Below, piece by piece: positions 27,210 through 38,800 of a DNA stretch of 64,000 bases. The translations under genes were made by a program, and so were the position numbers. The stretch is taken from assembly GCA_947169185.1 (NCBI GenBank), contig CAMVOS010000001.1, positions 62,001-126,000 of the forward strand, in the 5' to 3' direction. Each line of letters begins with the position of its first letter. Within the stretch, counting starts at the first letter, position 1. This DNA is from an uncultured Prevotella sp. (lineage in GTDB: Bacteria > Bacteroidota > Bacteroidia > Bacteroidales > Bacteroidaceae). The notes below the pieces were generated by a model, which saw only the letters and a program-made list of their open reading frames with translations, was not told the DNA's origin and made no database searches.

Positions 27210-28651
27210 TGGCTGACTTTCTTTTTAAGGAAAAACTGAAGTGTTTCTTCCATCACCTTTGCTTGCAGGAGCTTCATTGCTCCGGCATAAAGTCCTGCAG
27301 CAATCAGAATACGCAGGGTAAGCAGCAGGGGCAGGTTCTCAATACGCATGGTGACGAAATATGTAACCACCATAACCGCCAAGGCCACGAATAGGAAAGG
27401 AAGTGTGTCCATCAATAGATGAGAGAAGCGTAGGCCTATCAGGCGCACACCGACGAGATGCCATACCATAAGCCATAGAACGATGAAGGCCGACGAGGCG
27501 CAGACGATAGCAACGATGCCCTGCTTGTAGAATAGTAAGACGATGGCAAGTTGCATAACGATTTGTCCGATATTATACCACATGTACAGGCCTGAGCGTC
27601 CGTGGGAAATAGCGAGGTTCTGGTACAGTGTATAGAACGGCAGGAATGCCCCTCCAATACACAGAATTTGGAGTAACAAAATACTGTCCGTCCATTTCTC
27701 GCCAATTGCCAATAAAATAAATTCACGGCTGACGAGGGCCAGTCCGAGTAGGGCAGGGAACGAGAGGAATGCCGTGAAGCGCATCATTTTACGGAACACG
27801 CGGACATCACGATCCCTTTCGTCAGAGACAGACACCATAACGGGCTGCGCCACCTGGCCAATAGCATCCGAAATGGTTGTCTTTGCCATATTATTCCATT
27901 TGTTAGCTTGCGCATAGTAGCCTACAGTCTGAATAGGCAGGAATCTTCCGAAGATGAAAGTCAGGACATGGAAGTTCAAGGCATTGACAACACTGGTAAT
28001 CATCAGCTTTATACTAAAGCCCAGCATTTGTTTCACTGGTGTCATGTCAATGTGTAGTGAGGGCGTCCATGGCACGTAGTAGAATCGTCCCAAGGTGATG
28101 CATGTCACATTGACCAACTGCTGTGCCACCAAGCTCCAATATGAGAATCCATGATAGGCCATAAAAATGCCGATTGCGCCCGAAAGTGCCAAGGAGATGA
28201 TGGCTATGATGGCGATTTCGCGGTTCATCATGTTTTTCAGCATATATGCCCCGCTGGCAATACTGACTGCCTGAAGGGGAAGACCGAGGAACATATAGCG
28301 TGAGACGCTGACCAGACAGGGTTGGTGAAAGAATGCAGCGATGAGTGGGGCAGAGAAAAACAGTATCACGTAAAGTCCCATGCTGATGCTGAGATTCATC
28401 CAAAACACCGCGTTATAATCTTTCTGTGTTGGTGTCTTGATATTGATGAGCGCGGGAGCCAAACCGCAATTCTGAAGACTGGAGGCGATAGCTCCGAAAA
28501 TGGCCAGCACGCCAACGATGCCATAGTCTGTAGCATCGAGTTTTCGTGCCAGAAAAATGCCTATGACAAGATTGAGCAACTGTGCGGTACCGTTGTTGAC
28601 AGTTCCCCATAGGATTCCTTTTGCCGTCCGTTCTTTTAAATTATCTGCCAT
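27206..28651 (-). CDS. polysaccharide flippase (Wzx/WzxC-like, MOP superfamily)
   Basis: GILWGTVNNGTAQLLNLVIGIFLARKLDATDYGIVGV; polytopic. Confidence 0.9.
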   Translation of the reverse strand: MADNLKERTAKGILWGTVNNGTAQLLNLVIGIFLARKLDATDYGIVGVLAIFGAIASSLQNCGLAPALINIKTPTQKDYNAVFWMNLSISMGLYVILFFSAPLIAAFFHQPCLVSVSRYMFLGLPLQAVSIASGAYMLKNMMNREIAIIAIISLALSGAIGIFMAYHGFSYWSLVAQQLVNVTCITLGRFYYVPWTPSLHIDMTPVKQMLGFSIKLMITSVVNALNFHVLTFIFGRFLPIQTVGYYAQANKWNNMAKTTISDAIGQVAQPVMVSVSDERDRDVRVFRKMMRFTAFLSFPALLGLALVSREFILLAIGEKWTDSILLLQILCIGGAFLPFYTLYQNLAISHGRSGLYMWYNIGQIVMQLAIVLLFYKQGIVAIVCASSAFIVLWLMVWHLVGVRLIGLRFSHLLMDTLPFLFVALAVMVVTYFVTMRIENLPLLLTLRILIAAGLYAGAMKLLQAKVMEETLQFFLKKKVSQ

Positions 28652-28658
28652 CAGCCTG

Positions 28659-28707
28659 CAAAAGTACAGTTTTTTTTTGGAAGTTCAAAATAAAAGATGT
28701 ACTTTTG
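28659..28707. promoter_or_regulatory. interleaved divergent promoters for the flippase (-) and CDP-glycerol transferase (+) genes
   Basis: Minus: TTG 28686-28688, N19, TACTTTTG 28659-28666. Plus: TTG 28677-28679, N20, TACTTTTG 28700-28707. Confidence 0.7.
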
Positions 28708-28730
28708 CAATTAATAACATCATTTCTTAG

Positions 28731-29990
28731 ATGCCATCTATGTACAAGCGAATGCTCCGCAGAATGTATTATCGACTATGGAAATTGCCGCAACTGAGCT
28801 TTTTCCACTACCGTCGTATCCGCAGAATCAGTCGTAGCAAGCATGCCCAGGTTGTGTTTCTTGTTACCAATCTACCCATGTGGCGTGGTGACGGACTGTT
28901 GCAATTGCTGATAAAAGACCAGCGGTTCTGCTGTCATGTCATTGCTTATCCCATCAGTAACTATACGCCTGAGGAGACATGTCGTAACCAGGAAGTCCTC
29001 TTCCGGCATTTTGAGGATATCGATGTGGACTATGTGGATGCTACGAATAAAGATGGTATGAAGAAGGCACTTGAACTGGCAGATCAGGCAGACCTCATCT
29101 TCTACCCTCAACCATATGGAAATATGTATGGCAACCGTTTTGACAACAAGTACCACCGTAGGCAATTACTTTGTTATATACCCTATTCGTTTTTTATCTT
29201 TACAGACCAGTGGACGGCCAATACGGCCCTTCACAACCAAGCATGGCGTATCTTTGCTGAAAGCGAATTCCATCGTTGCGAAGCGCAGCGGATAGCTCAC
29301 AATAGGGGGGCGAATGTGGTAGTCGTTGGTGACCCCTTTGCCGACCTGTTCCTTCATCCAGTAAATAAAGAGGTTTGGAAACCTCAGGAAAAGGCTAAAA
29401 AACGACTGATTTGGGCTCCGCATTTTTCTGTTCTTCCCAATATGCCTTTACACCGCAACAGTTTCCTCTGGCTGTGTGACGTCATGTTGGACATTGCTGG
29501 GCAGTATAAAGACGTGTTGCAAATAGCTTTCAAGCCCCATCCTCGCCTCCGCTCTGTACTAAGTAGTATGCCAGAATGGGGACAGGAACGTACTGACCAG
29601 TATTTTAATAAGTGGGCTGAGATTAGTAACGGACAATATGAGAGCGGTGAATATATCGACCTCTTCTTGCAGTCAGATGCTATGATTCATGATTGCGGTG
29701 CATTTACCGTAGAATATCTGTTTACAGGCAAGCCTGTCATGTTTGCTACTGAAGATATCCAATCCGAGATGGAAATGCTTAATGGGATTGGTCGAGAAGC
29801 TATTGCTCAGTATTACATCGGTACAACCCGCGATGACGTTATTCGTTTCATTGAGCAGGTTGTCTTGCAAGGCAATGATAGCAAACAGGAGGGACGTCAG
29901 TCCTTTGTGGACCGTCATTTGACACCTCCAAACCATAAGACTGTTGCTCAGAATATGTATGACAATCTGGTGGAATCTTTACAGCTATGA
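28731..29990 (+). CDS. CDP-glycerol glycerophosphotransferase family protein
   Basis: LIFYPQPYG..., LIWAPHFSV, IAFKPHPRLRS, DAMIHDCGAFTVEYLFTGKPVMFA. Confidence 0.8.
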   Translation: MPSMYKRMLRRMYYRLWKLPQLSFFHYRRIRRISRSKHAQVVFLVTNLPMWRGDGLLQLLIKDQRFCCHVIAYPISNYTPEETCRNQEVLFRHFEDIDVDYVDATNKDGMKKALELADQADLIFYPQPYGNMYGNRFDNKYHRRQLLCYIPYSFFIFTDQWTANTALHNQAWRIFAESEFHRCEAQRIAHNRGANVVVVGDPFADLFLHPVNKEVWKPQEKAKKRLIWAPHFSVLPNMPLHRNSFLWLCDVMLDIAGQYKDVLQIAFKPHPRLRSVLSSMPEWGQERTDQYFNKWAEISNGQYESGEYIDLFLQSDAMIHDCGAFTVEYLFTGKPVMFATEDIQSEMEMLNGIGREAIAQYYIGTTRDDVIRFIEQVVLQGNDSKQEGRQSFVDRHLTPPNHKTVAQNMYDNLVESLQL

Positions 29991-31088
29991 TTGCTGATGG
30001 TTCCATTTCTCGAAGGCACGAGCTATGACTTGATCCATGTCGTAGTATTTGTATTCGGCCAGTCGTCCACCAAAGATAACATTGCTTTGCTGATTGCCTA
30101 GAACTTTGTATTGTTCGGCTAACTGATTGTTGCGTTCGTCGTTTACCGTGTAGAAAGGCTCTGCGCCTTCTGTCCACTCGCTGCTGTACTCACGACTAAT
30201 AACAGTGAAAGACTGCTGTCCGAACTCAAAATGCTTGTGTTCGATGATACGGGTGTAGGGCGTGTCGTTGTCAGTAAAGTTCATGACGGCATTGCCTTGA
30301 TAATCAGAAATGTCCAGTCGCTCGTGCTCAAAGCGCAGGGTGCGCCAGTCGAGTTTGCCCAGTTGATAGTCGAAGTATTCGTCGATAGCGCCTGTATAGA
30401 CAATCTTTTCAGCCAGAAGCTCCAGTTCTTGACGATGAGCATAGAAGTCGGTGCTGAGCCTGACTTCGATGCCATCAAGCAATTGGTTCGTCAGCACATT
30501 ATAGCCTCCGATGGGGATGCCTTGATAGGGATCGTTGAAGTAGTTGTTGTCGAATGTCAAACGGACGGGCAGACGACGGATGATAAAAGCGGGAAGTTCT
30601 GTACATTTACGTCCCCACTGTTTCTCAGTATAGTCCTTGATGAGAATCTCGTAGATGTCGCGTCCTACTAACGAGATAGCCTGTTCTTCCAGATTCTGTG
30701 GCGTACGGCCCTCCATCTCCCTCCGCTGCTCTTCTATCTTTGCCTTAGCCTCCTCTGGCGTTTTGACACCCCAAATCTGATAGAAGGTGTTCATATTGAA
30801 CGGGAGGTTGTAGAGGCGCCCCTTATAGTTGGCGATGGGCGAATTGGTATAGCGGTTGAAGGTAACCAAGCTATTAGCAAAGTCCCATACCTCTTTATTC
30901 TTGGTGTGGAAGATATGTGCACCGTACTTGTGTACATGAATACCATCAACATCCTCACAGTAGGCGTTACCACCCGTGTGTGGACGTTTGTCGATGACCA
31001 TACAGCGCTTGCCTGCCTGCTTGGCCAGATAGGCAAAGGTCGCGCCAAAGAGGCCAGCCCCCACAATCAAGTAATCGTACTGTTTCAT
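29985..31088 (-). CDS. glf: UDP-galactopyranose mutase
   Basis: [77 protein letters not shown]. Confidence 0.96.
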   Translation of the reverse strand: MKQYDYLIVGAGLFGATFAYLAKQAGKRCMVIDKRPHTGGNAYCEDVDGIHVHKYGAHIFHTKNKEVWDFANSLVTFNRYTNSPIANYKGRLYNLPFNMNTFYQIWGVKTPEEAKAKIEEQRREMEGRTPQNLEEQAISLVGRDIYEILIKDYTEKQWGRKCTELPAFIIRRLPVRLTFDNNYFNDPYQGIPIGGYNVLTNQLLDGIEVRLSTDFYAHRQELELLAEKIVYTGAIDEYFDYQLGKLDWRTLRFEHERLDISDYQGNAVMNFTDNDTPYTRIIEHKHFEFGQQSFTVISREYSSEWTEGAEPFYTVNDERNNQLAEQYKVLGNQQSNVIFGGRLAEYKYYDMDQVIARAFEKWNHQQS

Positions 31089-33151
31089 CCTACTTGGGAT
31101 CCTGGCTTCACATCCTTGGTCGTCGTCACCACGCTGAGACTCTCGTCGAAGTCGACAGCCGAGAGAATCATGCCCTGGCTCTCGATGCCCATCATCTTGC
31201 GAGGCTCGAAGTTGGCCACGAAGAGGATGCGCTTGCCTATCAGCACGGAGGGATCCTCGTAGAAGGCAGCAATACCCGAGAGGATGGTGCGGTCTTTGCC
31301 TGTGCCGTCGTCGATAGTAAACTGCAGCAGCTTCTTTGACTTGGGTACGCGCTGACAGTCCTTGATAAGGCCTACGCGGATGTCCAACTTCTCGAAGTCC
31401 TCAAAGCTTACAGTATCCTTGATGGGCGCAGCCTTCTGCTGGGCAGCCTCGTTCTGCTTCTTGGTCTCTGCCAACTTGTCTAACTGCTTCTGGATGACGT
31501 CGTCCTCAATCTTCTCGAAGAGCAGCTGTGGTTCACCCAACTGGTGACCGGCTTTCAAGAGGTCGGTGCTTCCCAGCTCGTCCCATTCGAAGCTCTCCAG
31601 ATTCAGCATCTCGCGCAGTTTCTTGCTTGAGAATGGCAGGAAGGGCTCGAAGGCGATAGCCAGGTTGGCAGTCAGCTGCAAGCAGATGTTCAGGATGGTC
31701 TCGCAGCGCTTGCAGTCGCACTTCCACACCTTCCAAGGCTCGCATTCAGTGATATAGCGGTTACCGATACGTGCCAGATTCATGGCCTCAAACTGGGCAT
31801 CGCGGAACTTAAACTGGTCCAGCAGCGTCTCCACCTTCTGTTTTACATCCTTAAACTCAGCAAGGGTAGCCTTGTCCGTGTCGTTCAGCTCACCACAGGC
31901 GGGTACTACACCATTCCAATATTTCTTCGTGAGCTGCAGGGCGCGGTTCACGAAGTTACCGTATACAGCCACCAATTCGTTGTTGTTGCGGTCCTGGAAG
32001 TCCTTCCAGGTGAAGTTGTTGTCCTTCGTCTCAGGGGCGTTAGCTGTCAGTACATAGCGCAGCACGTCCTGCTTACCAGGCATATCCACGAGGTATTCGT
32101 GCAACCAGACGGCCCAGTTGCGCGAAGTCGAAATCTTGTCGTTCTCCAGGTTCAGGAACTCGTTCGATGGCACATTGTCAGGCATGATATACTTGCCATG
32201 AGCCTTCATCATCACTGGGAAGATGATGCAGTGGAACACAATATTGTCCTTACCGATGAAGTGCACCAGACGGGTGTCCTCATCCTGCCACCATTTTTCC
32301 CACGATCCCCATTTCTGAGGCTCTTTCTCGCAGAGCTCAACAGTATTTGAGACGTAGCCGATGGGCGCGTCGAACCATACATACAGCACCTTACCCTCAG
32401 CACCCTCGATGGGTACGGGGATACCCCAGTTCAGGTCGCGCGTCATGGCACGGGGCTGTAAGTCCATCTCCAACCACGATTTGCACTGGCCATACACGTT
32501 GGGGCGCCACTCCTTGTGACCCTCCAGAATCCACTGCTTCAACCACTCCTGATACTCGTTCAGGGGCAGATACCAGTTCTTGGTCTCCTTCAGAACGGGG
32601 GTAGAACCACTGATGGTCGACTTGGGGTTGATGAGTTCCGTAGGACTCAGGTCGCGTCCGCACTTCTCGCACTGGTCGCCATATGCGCCCTCGTTGTGGC
32701 AGTGGGGACATTCGCCCGTCACGTAGCGGTCAGCCAGGAACTGCTTGGCCTCCTCGTCGTACAGCTGTTCGGTGGTCTCTTCCACCAGCTTGCCTTCGTC
32801 GTAGAGCTTGCGGAACCACTCGGCAGCAAACTTGTGGTGCGTCTCCGAGGTGGTACGGCTATAGATATCGAACGAGATGCCAAACTCCTCGAACGAGTCC
32901 TTAATCATCTTATGGTAGCGGTCTACCACGTCCTGTGGGGTGATGCCCTCCTTGCGGGCACGTACCGTGATGGGTACGCCATGCTCGTCAGAGCCTCCGA
33001 TAAACATGACATCCTCTTTCTTCAGACGCAGGTAGCGCACGTAGATATCTGCTGGGATGTAGACGCCAGCCAAGTGACCAATATGCACACCACCGTTGGC
33101 ATAGGGCAGGGCAGAGGTCACAGTTGTTCTCTTAAACTTTTTCTCTATCAT
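31085..33151 (-). CDS. metG: methionine--tRNA ligase with C-terminal tRNA-binding domain
   Basis: [35 protein letters not shown], four-Cys zinc knuckle [24 protein letters not shown]-term LDIRVGLI. Confidence 0.96.
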   Translation of the reverse strand: MIEKKFKRTTVTSALPYANGGVHIGHLAGVYIPADIYVRYLRLKKEDVMFIGGSDEHGVPITVRARKEGITPQDVVDRYHKMIKDSFEEFGISFDIYSRTTSETHHKFAAEWFRKLYDEGKLVEETTEQLYDEEAKQFLADRYVTGECPHCHNEGAYGDQCEKCGRDLSPTELINPKSTISGSTPVLKETKNWYLPLNEYQEWLKQWILEGHKEWRPNVYGQCKSWLEMDLQPRAMTRDLNWGIPVPIEGAEGKVLYVWFDAPIGYVSNTVELCEKEPQKWGSWEKWWQDEDTRLVHFIGKDNIVFHCIIFPVMMKAHGKYIMPDNVPSNEFLNLENDKISTSRNWAVWLHEYLVDMPGKQDVLRYVLTANAPETKDNNFTWKDFQDRNNNELVAVYGNFVNRALQLTKKYWNGVVPACGELNDTDKATLAEFKDVKQKVETLLDQFKFRDAQFEAMNLARIGNRYITECEPWKVWKCDCKRCETILNICLQLTANLAIAFEPFLPFSSKKLREMLNLESFEWDELGSTDLLKAGHQLGEPQLLFEKIEDDVIQKQLDKLAETKKQNEAAQQKAAPIKDTVSFEDFEKLDIRVGLIKDCQRVPKSKKLLQFTIDDGTGKDRTILSGIAAFYEDPSVLIGKRILFVANFEPRKMMGIESQGMILSAVDFDESLSVVTTTKDVKPGSQVG

Positions 33152-33224
33152 AGAATCTTATATTATAGTCTTTCAAAAAAAATTAGGAGGACCCTTATGG
33201 GCTCTCCTGCTTAATCGTGTTTTG

Positions 33225-33297
33225 TGATCCGTTTGGGGCTCGAACCCAAGACCCCAACATTAAAAGTGTTGTGCTCTACCAACTGAGCTAACGGATC
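33225..33297 (-). tRNA. tRNA-Lys (anticodon TTT)
   Basis: GATCCGTTAGCTCAGTTGGTAGAGCACAACACTTTTAATGTTGGGGTCTTGGGTTCGAGCCCCAAACGGATCA folds as a cloverleaf; CCA not encoded. Confidence 0.95.
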
Positions 33298-33318
33298 TCC
33301 GTTGCTTAAAAGCGGGTG

Positions 33319-33326
33319 CAAAGGTA
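33319..33326 (-). promoter_or_regulatory. -7 box TACCTTTG upstream of tRNA-Lys
   Basis: CAAAGGTA on the plus strand. Confidence 0.6.
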
Positions 33327-33351
33327 CGAATTATTTTCGATACAGCCAAAT

Positions 33352-33960
33352 TTATTGCGATGTTTTTTCGTTTTTTGCTTTTTCCTCAGCTATAGCTTGC
33401 TGATAACAGTCGCGGCAAAGTGGCTCGTACTCTTGCGTTTCGCCTAACAGTACGCGCTTGTCGTTCTGCACAGTTCTGTGGCTGACATAGGCCAATGAAC
33501 CGCATTTGACACAGATGGCGTGCACCTTCGTGACATCGTCGGCAATGGCACAAAGGGCAGGCATGGGTCCAAAGGGAATGCCTTTGAAGTCCATATCGAG
33601 ACCTGCGATGATGACGCGTACACCTCTGTTGGCCAGTTCGTTGCAAACTTCAATCAATCCCATGTCGAAGAACTGAGCTTCGTCAATGCCAACCACTTCT
33701 ATATCGCTCGACAGTAGCAGGATACTGGCTGAAGAGTCGATGGGCGTAGAGGGAATGGCGTTGTGGTTGTGGCTCACCACCTCTTCATCGCTATAGCGCG
33801 TGTCGATAGCGGGTTTGAAGATTTCCACCTTCTGTTTTGCAAACTGGGCGCGGCGCAGACGACGAATCAGTTCTTCGGTTTTTCCGGAGAACATGGAACC
33901 GCACACTACTTCTATTCTTCCTGGACGGCGTGCTTCGCCCGTTGTCGGATATGTAATCAT
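33352..33960 (-). CDS. tdk: thymidine kinase
   Basis: [47 protein letters not shown], zinc-binding CVKCG...CRDCY. Confidence 0.96.
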   Translation of the reverse strand: MITYPTTGEARRPGRIEVVCGSMFSGKTEELIRRLRRAQFAKQKVEIFKPAIDTRYSDEEVVSHNHNAIPSTPIDSSASILLLSSDIEVVGIDEAQFFDMGLIEVCNELANRGVRVIIAGLDMDFKGIPFGPMPALCAIADDVTKVHAICVKCGSLAYVSHRTVQNDKRVLLGETQEYEPLCRDCYQQAIAEEKAKNEKTSQ

Positions 33961-33964
33961 GCTG

Positions 33965-34032
33965 CAAAGATAGTGTAAACTTCAAAAATATCCAAATAAA
34001 TTTGGTATTTTATTCGGTTTGCACTACCTTTG
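33965..34032. promoter_or_regulatory. back-to-back divergent promoters tdk/rsmI sharing a -33 palindrome
   Basis: tdk: TTG 33993-33995 (-), N20, TATCTTTG 33965-33972. rsmI: TTG 34002-34004, N20, TACCTTTG 34025-34032. CCAAAT-AA-ATTTGG at 33992-34005. Confidence 0.8.
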
Positions 34033-34040
34033 CACCCATA

Positions 34041-34718
34041 ATGGGCATATTATATATAGTACCCACGCCCGTGGGAAATATGGAAGATATGACATTGAGG
34101 GCCATTCGCGTTCTGAAGGAGGCTGATGTCGTGCTAGCTGAGGATACCCGTACTTCGGGTATTCTTTTGAAGCACTTTGATATTAAGAATCAACTGTTGT
34201 CGCACCATAAATTCAATGAACATGGTACGAGTGCAGGCATTGTACAGCGTCTGTTGGCAGGTCAGACTGTTGCTCTTATTAGTGATGCTGGCACTCCTGG
34301 TATCAGTGATCCTGGCTTTTTCTTGGTTCGGGAGGCCGTTCGTGCAGGTGTAGAGGTACAGACATTGCCGGGTGCTACGGCTTTCGTTCCTGCTTTGGTG
34401 TCTAGTGGCTTGCCTTGCGATCGTTTCTGCTTTGAGGGTTTCCTGCCTCAGAAGAAAGGACGTCAGACCAAGATACAGTCACTTGCCAGCGAAGAGCGGA
34501 CCATGATATTCTATGAGTCACCCTATCGTGTGTTGAAGACACTCCAGCAATTTAGTGAGGTGTTTGGTCCTGAGCGTCAGGTGAGTGCTTGTCGCGAAAT
34601 TTCCAAGGTCCACGAAGAGAGTGTGCGAGGAACGTTGGCTGAAGTCATATCCCATTTTCAGGAGCATGAGCCACGTGGCGAGTTTGTGATTGTCGTTGCG
34701 GGTTGCAGCGCTAAATAA
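34041..34718 (+). CDS. rsmI: 16S rRNA (cytidine(1402)-2'-O)-methyltransferase
   Basis: LYIVPTPVGNMEDMTLRAIRVLKEADVVLAEDTRTSGILLKHF, LISDAGTPGISDPGF; ATG at 34041 (track start 34002 is upstream of the promoter). Confidence 0.94.
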   Translation: MGILYIVPTPVGNMEDMTLRAIRVLKEADVVLAEDTRTSGILLKHFDIKNQLLSHHKFNEHGTSAGIVQRLLAGQTVALISDAGTPGISDPGFFLVREAVRAGVEVQTLPGATAFVPALVSSGLPCDRFCFEGFLPQKKGRQTKIQSLASEERTMIFYESPYRVLKTLQQFSEVFGPERQVSACREISKVHEESVRGTLAEVISHFQEHEPRGEFVIVVAGCSAK

Positions 34719-34752
34719 TAAATGAAATAAGTAATTATAATTGAAAATCGTG

Positions 34753-35610
34753 ATGAAGAAGTTTTTGCCTTTTTACCTTTTTGCCCTTTCTTTTATGTTG
34801 ATGGGGTGTGGTCAGAAAGCTGATAATACGAAGGATTTGATTTTTGCACAACAGCGTGATTCGTTGGAGAATATTATCCAGCAAAAGGATAATGAGATAA
34901 ACGACATCATGGGTACAATGAATGATATCGAGGCAGGATTTCGTGCCATTAACGAGGCAGAACAGCGTGTATCCATTGCCCGTCAGGTAGAGGGTGTATC
35001 GTCAATAGAACGTATCCGTGAAAATATGCAGTATATTCAAGAGGCTATGCAGCAGAATCGCGAACTGATTAATAAGTTGCGTAATCAGGTACGTCAGGGC
35101 TCTGTCAATAGCGAGCAGTTAAGGCAAACGATAGAAAATCTGACTCGTCAGATGGCAGAAAAGGATACGCAGATACGTCAACTGCAGGCTGAACTCCAGG
35201 CCAAGGATGTGCAGATTGGTGAACTGACGGAAAAGGTGGAAGACCTCTCTGATAATGTTAATACGTTGCGTGAAGAAACAACCCAGAAATCTCAAACCAT
35301 CTCTACTCAGGACAAACAGTTGAATACGGCATGGCTTGTCTATGGCACGAAGTCAGAATTGAAAGAGCAGCATATCATACAGGATGGTAAGGTGTTACAG
35401 TCGAACTTTAATCGCGATTACTTTACCAAAATTGATATCCGGGTTGATAAGGAAATACGTCTCTACAGCCGTTCCGCCAAACTGCTGACTTCACATCCGG
35501 CTTCTAGCTATAAGCTGGAGCAAGATGCACAGAAACAATATGTGTTGCGCATCCAGAACCCACAATTGTTCTGGTCGACCAGTAAATATTTGGTGATACT
35601 AGTGAAATAA
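34753..35610 (+). CDS. coiled-coil lipoprotein, unknown function
   Basis: Signal peptide with lipobox LMGC; long Q/E/L heptad region. Confidence 0.75.
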   Translation: MKKFLPFYLFALSFMLMGCGQKADNTKDLIFAQQRDSLENIIQQKDNEINDIMGTMNDIEAGFRAINEAEQRVSIARQVEGVSSIERIRENMQYIQEAMQQNRELINKLRNQVRQGSVNSEQLRQTIENLTRQMAEKDTQIRQLQAELQAKDVQIGELTEKVEDLSDNVNTLREETTQKSQTISTQDKQLNTAWLVYGTKSELKEQHIIQDGKVLQSNFNRDYFTKIDIRVDKEIRLYSRSAKLLTSHPASSYKLEQDAQKQYVLRIQNPQLFWSTSKYLVILVK

Positions 35611-35750
35611 GATTTTTCAAAGTGACACTTTTTAACCCTTTATCACATAATTATGGTAGATGAAGTGGCAAAATAGTTAAATTATTGCCTCAATCTGCAA
35701 GTTTTTTATAAATTTATTCGTTTTTTATAAAATGTTATCGTACCTTTGCA

Positions 35751-35758
35751 GGTTGTAT
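35751..35758 (+). promoter_or_regulatory. -7 box TACCTTTG upstream of first SusC
   Basis: Exact consensus, about 97 nt before the ATG; no clear TTG -33. Confidence 0.55.
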
Positions 35759-35854
35759 GTCTGTGCGAAGGCGTATTGTCTTTTGTATGGGCTTATATAA
35801 TAAAAATGTACGCGTACATAAAATTAATTAAACACATATATAACAGAACTTAAT

Positions 35855-38800
35855 ATGAAGAAAAGATTTACAATGTTTCTCGCCTGTATGTTCTTAAGTC
35901 TTGGCGTTGCCTTGGCTCAGAACAAGATTACAGGAACAGTCTTTGAAGAAACCGGTGAGCCATGTATCGGTGCAACCGTTATGATTCAAGGATCAAGACA
36001 AGGAACAAAGACCGACCTTGACGGACATTTTTCGATTAATGTTCCTGCAGGGAAAAAGCTTGTGATAAGCTATGTCGGTATGGTTACAGTAACCGTAAAG
36101 CCTCAGGATGGCATGAAGATCACACTGACGGCTGACGCTCATACCCTAGGCGAAGTTGTTGCTGTAGGTATGATGAAACAGGATAAACGTCTGTTTACAG
36201 GTGCTACAACAAAGGTTGATGCTGAGAAGGCTAAACTGGACGGCGTTGCTGACGTCAGTCGTGCTTTGGAAGGCCGCGCTGCCGGTGTTAGCGTGCAGAA
36301 TGTATCAGGTACCTTTGGTACGGCTCCCAAAATCCGCGTTCGTGGTGCTACGTCTATCTATGGTAGCTCTAAACCACTATGGGTGATTGATGGTGTGATA
36401 CAGGAGGATGCTGTTGACGTAAGTGCCGATGATTTGTCTTCTGGTGACGCTGTCACGCTGATTTCAAATGCTATTGCAGGCTTGAGTGCTGACGATATTG
36501 AGTCGTTCCAGGTATTGAAGGATGGTTCTGCTACTTCTATCTATGGTGCTCGTGCTATGGCTGGTGTGGTCGTCGTGACTACCAAGCGTGGTAAGGTTGG
36601 TCGTAGTACTGTGAATTACACAGGTGAGTTTACTTATCGTTTGAAGCCTTCTTATAGCAACTACAACATCTCAAACTCTCAGGAGCAGATGGGTATCTAT
36701 AAGGAAATGGGCGAGAAGGGCTGGCTGGAGTTCTCGAATCTGGCAAATAGTTCGTCATCTGGTTTGTATGGCCGTATGTATTCTCAGATTGCCAAATACA
36801 ACGGTGATGGTACTTATTCCTTGCCATATACCGATGCTGCCATGAATGCTTATCTTCAGGAGGCCGAGTTCCGTAATACGGATTGGTTCGACCTGTTGTT
36901 TACCAACAATATCATTCAGAACCATTCTGTTAGCATCTCAACGGGTACTGAGAAGGCCAGTCTGTATGCTTCTGTGTCTGCTATGTATGATCCAGGATGG
37001 ACGAAAGACTCTAAGGTCGAACGTTATACTGCAAACATGAATGCCTCATTTAACCTCTCTAAGAAGTTGACTGTCAGCATTCTGACAAATGGTTCTTATC
37101 GTGACCAGAAGGCTCCTGGTACGTTGGCTCGTTCTACTGACGTGGTTAGTGGTGCTGTGAATCGTTCATTCGACATCAACCCCTTCAGCTATGCTATGAA
37201 TACAGCACGTACGCTGGATCCTGATGCCACCTATACTCGTAACTATGCTCCGTTTAACATCTTCAAGGAGTTGGATAACAACTATATCGACCTGTCGATT
37301 TCTGATATGAAATTCCAGGGCGAGTTGACTTGGAAACCTATTCAGGGCTTGGAAATTCACGCCCTTGGTGCCTATCGTACACAAAAGACCTCACAGGAAC
37401 ATTTTATCCTGAATGAGAGTAATCAGGCAGAGGCCTATCGTGCTGGTGTCAATAATCCGAATATCCAGTATAGCAACACATACCTGTATACCGATCCGGA
37501 TAAACCCAATTCACTGCCAATCTCAGTGATGCCGAAGGGTGGTATCTATACGCGTAACGACTACATGGTGCGCCAGTTAGACTTCCGTGGTACTGTACAG
37601 TTTAATAAGGTATGGAATGATACTCACATCTTGGGACTTTTTGGTGGTATGGAAGCCAATAAGACTGATAAGGACCAGATTTTCCATTCCGATTATGGTG
37701 TGGACTATAATGCCGCCCGTTTGGTTACTATTACTCCAGAATTCTACAAGCAGGCCAAAGAGGAAGGAACTGTGCTTAGTTCTTTCTCTAAGTCCTGGTC
37801 ACGTAACTTGGCATACTTCGTCAATGCTAACTACTCGTTCAAAGGACGCTATGTGGTGAATGGAACCCTCCGTTACGAAGGTACCAATAAACTGGGTAAG
37901 GCTCGTAGTGCACGTTGGTTGCCTACCTGGAACGTGTCAGGTGCATGGAATGCTCACGAGGAAGACTTTATGAAGAAGTGGTTTGAGAAAATCAACTACG
38001 CTGTTTCTCACATGGCATTCCGCGTTTCTTATTCGCTGACTGCCGATCGTGGACCATCGTATGTGTCGAATGCTCTGCCCATCTACTATTCTACCAATGC
38101 TTGGCGTCCACAAGGCGATCAGATGGAGACAGTTACCGTATTGAGTAATATTGCTAATACAGAGTTGACCTACGAAAAGAAGCATGAGTTCAACCTTGGT
38201 TTTGATGCTGGTTTCCTGCATAACCGCTTGAATATGAACTTCGATATTTATTGGCGTAACAACTACGACTTGATTGGTTATACTCAGACCCAGGGTGCTG
38301 GTGGCTTTATTAACAAAATGGCCAACGTGGCTTCTATGAAGTCGCATGGTGTTGAGTTGACCATTTCATCTCATAACATTCAGACTAAAGACTGGTCGTG
38401 GAATACGGACTTTACCTTCTCTTATGCCAAGAACGAGATTACTGACTTGAAGTCGCGCTCTAATGTGGTAAGTCTTGTTAGTGGTTCGTCTAGCAACCAC
38501 TACCGTGAGGGCTATCCCGTTTCTGCCTTGTTCTCTATTCCATTTGTTGGGTTGAATGATGAAGGTCTTCCACAGATTATTAATGAAGATGGTGTAAAGA
38601 CTTTGACAGACATTAATTTCCAGGAGTACGAGAAACTTGACTTCCTGAAGTATGAAGGTCCGACAGAACCTACTACCACTGGTGGTTTGAATAATACCAT
38701 TTCATGGAAGAACTGGCGTCTGAATGTCTTCGTGACCTATTCATTTGGTAATAAGATTCGTCTTGATCCGACATTCTCTTCTGCCTACTCAGATATGAGT

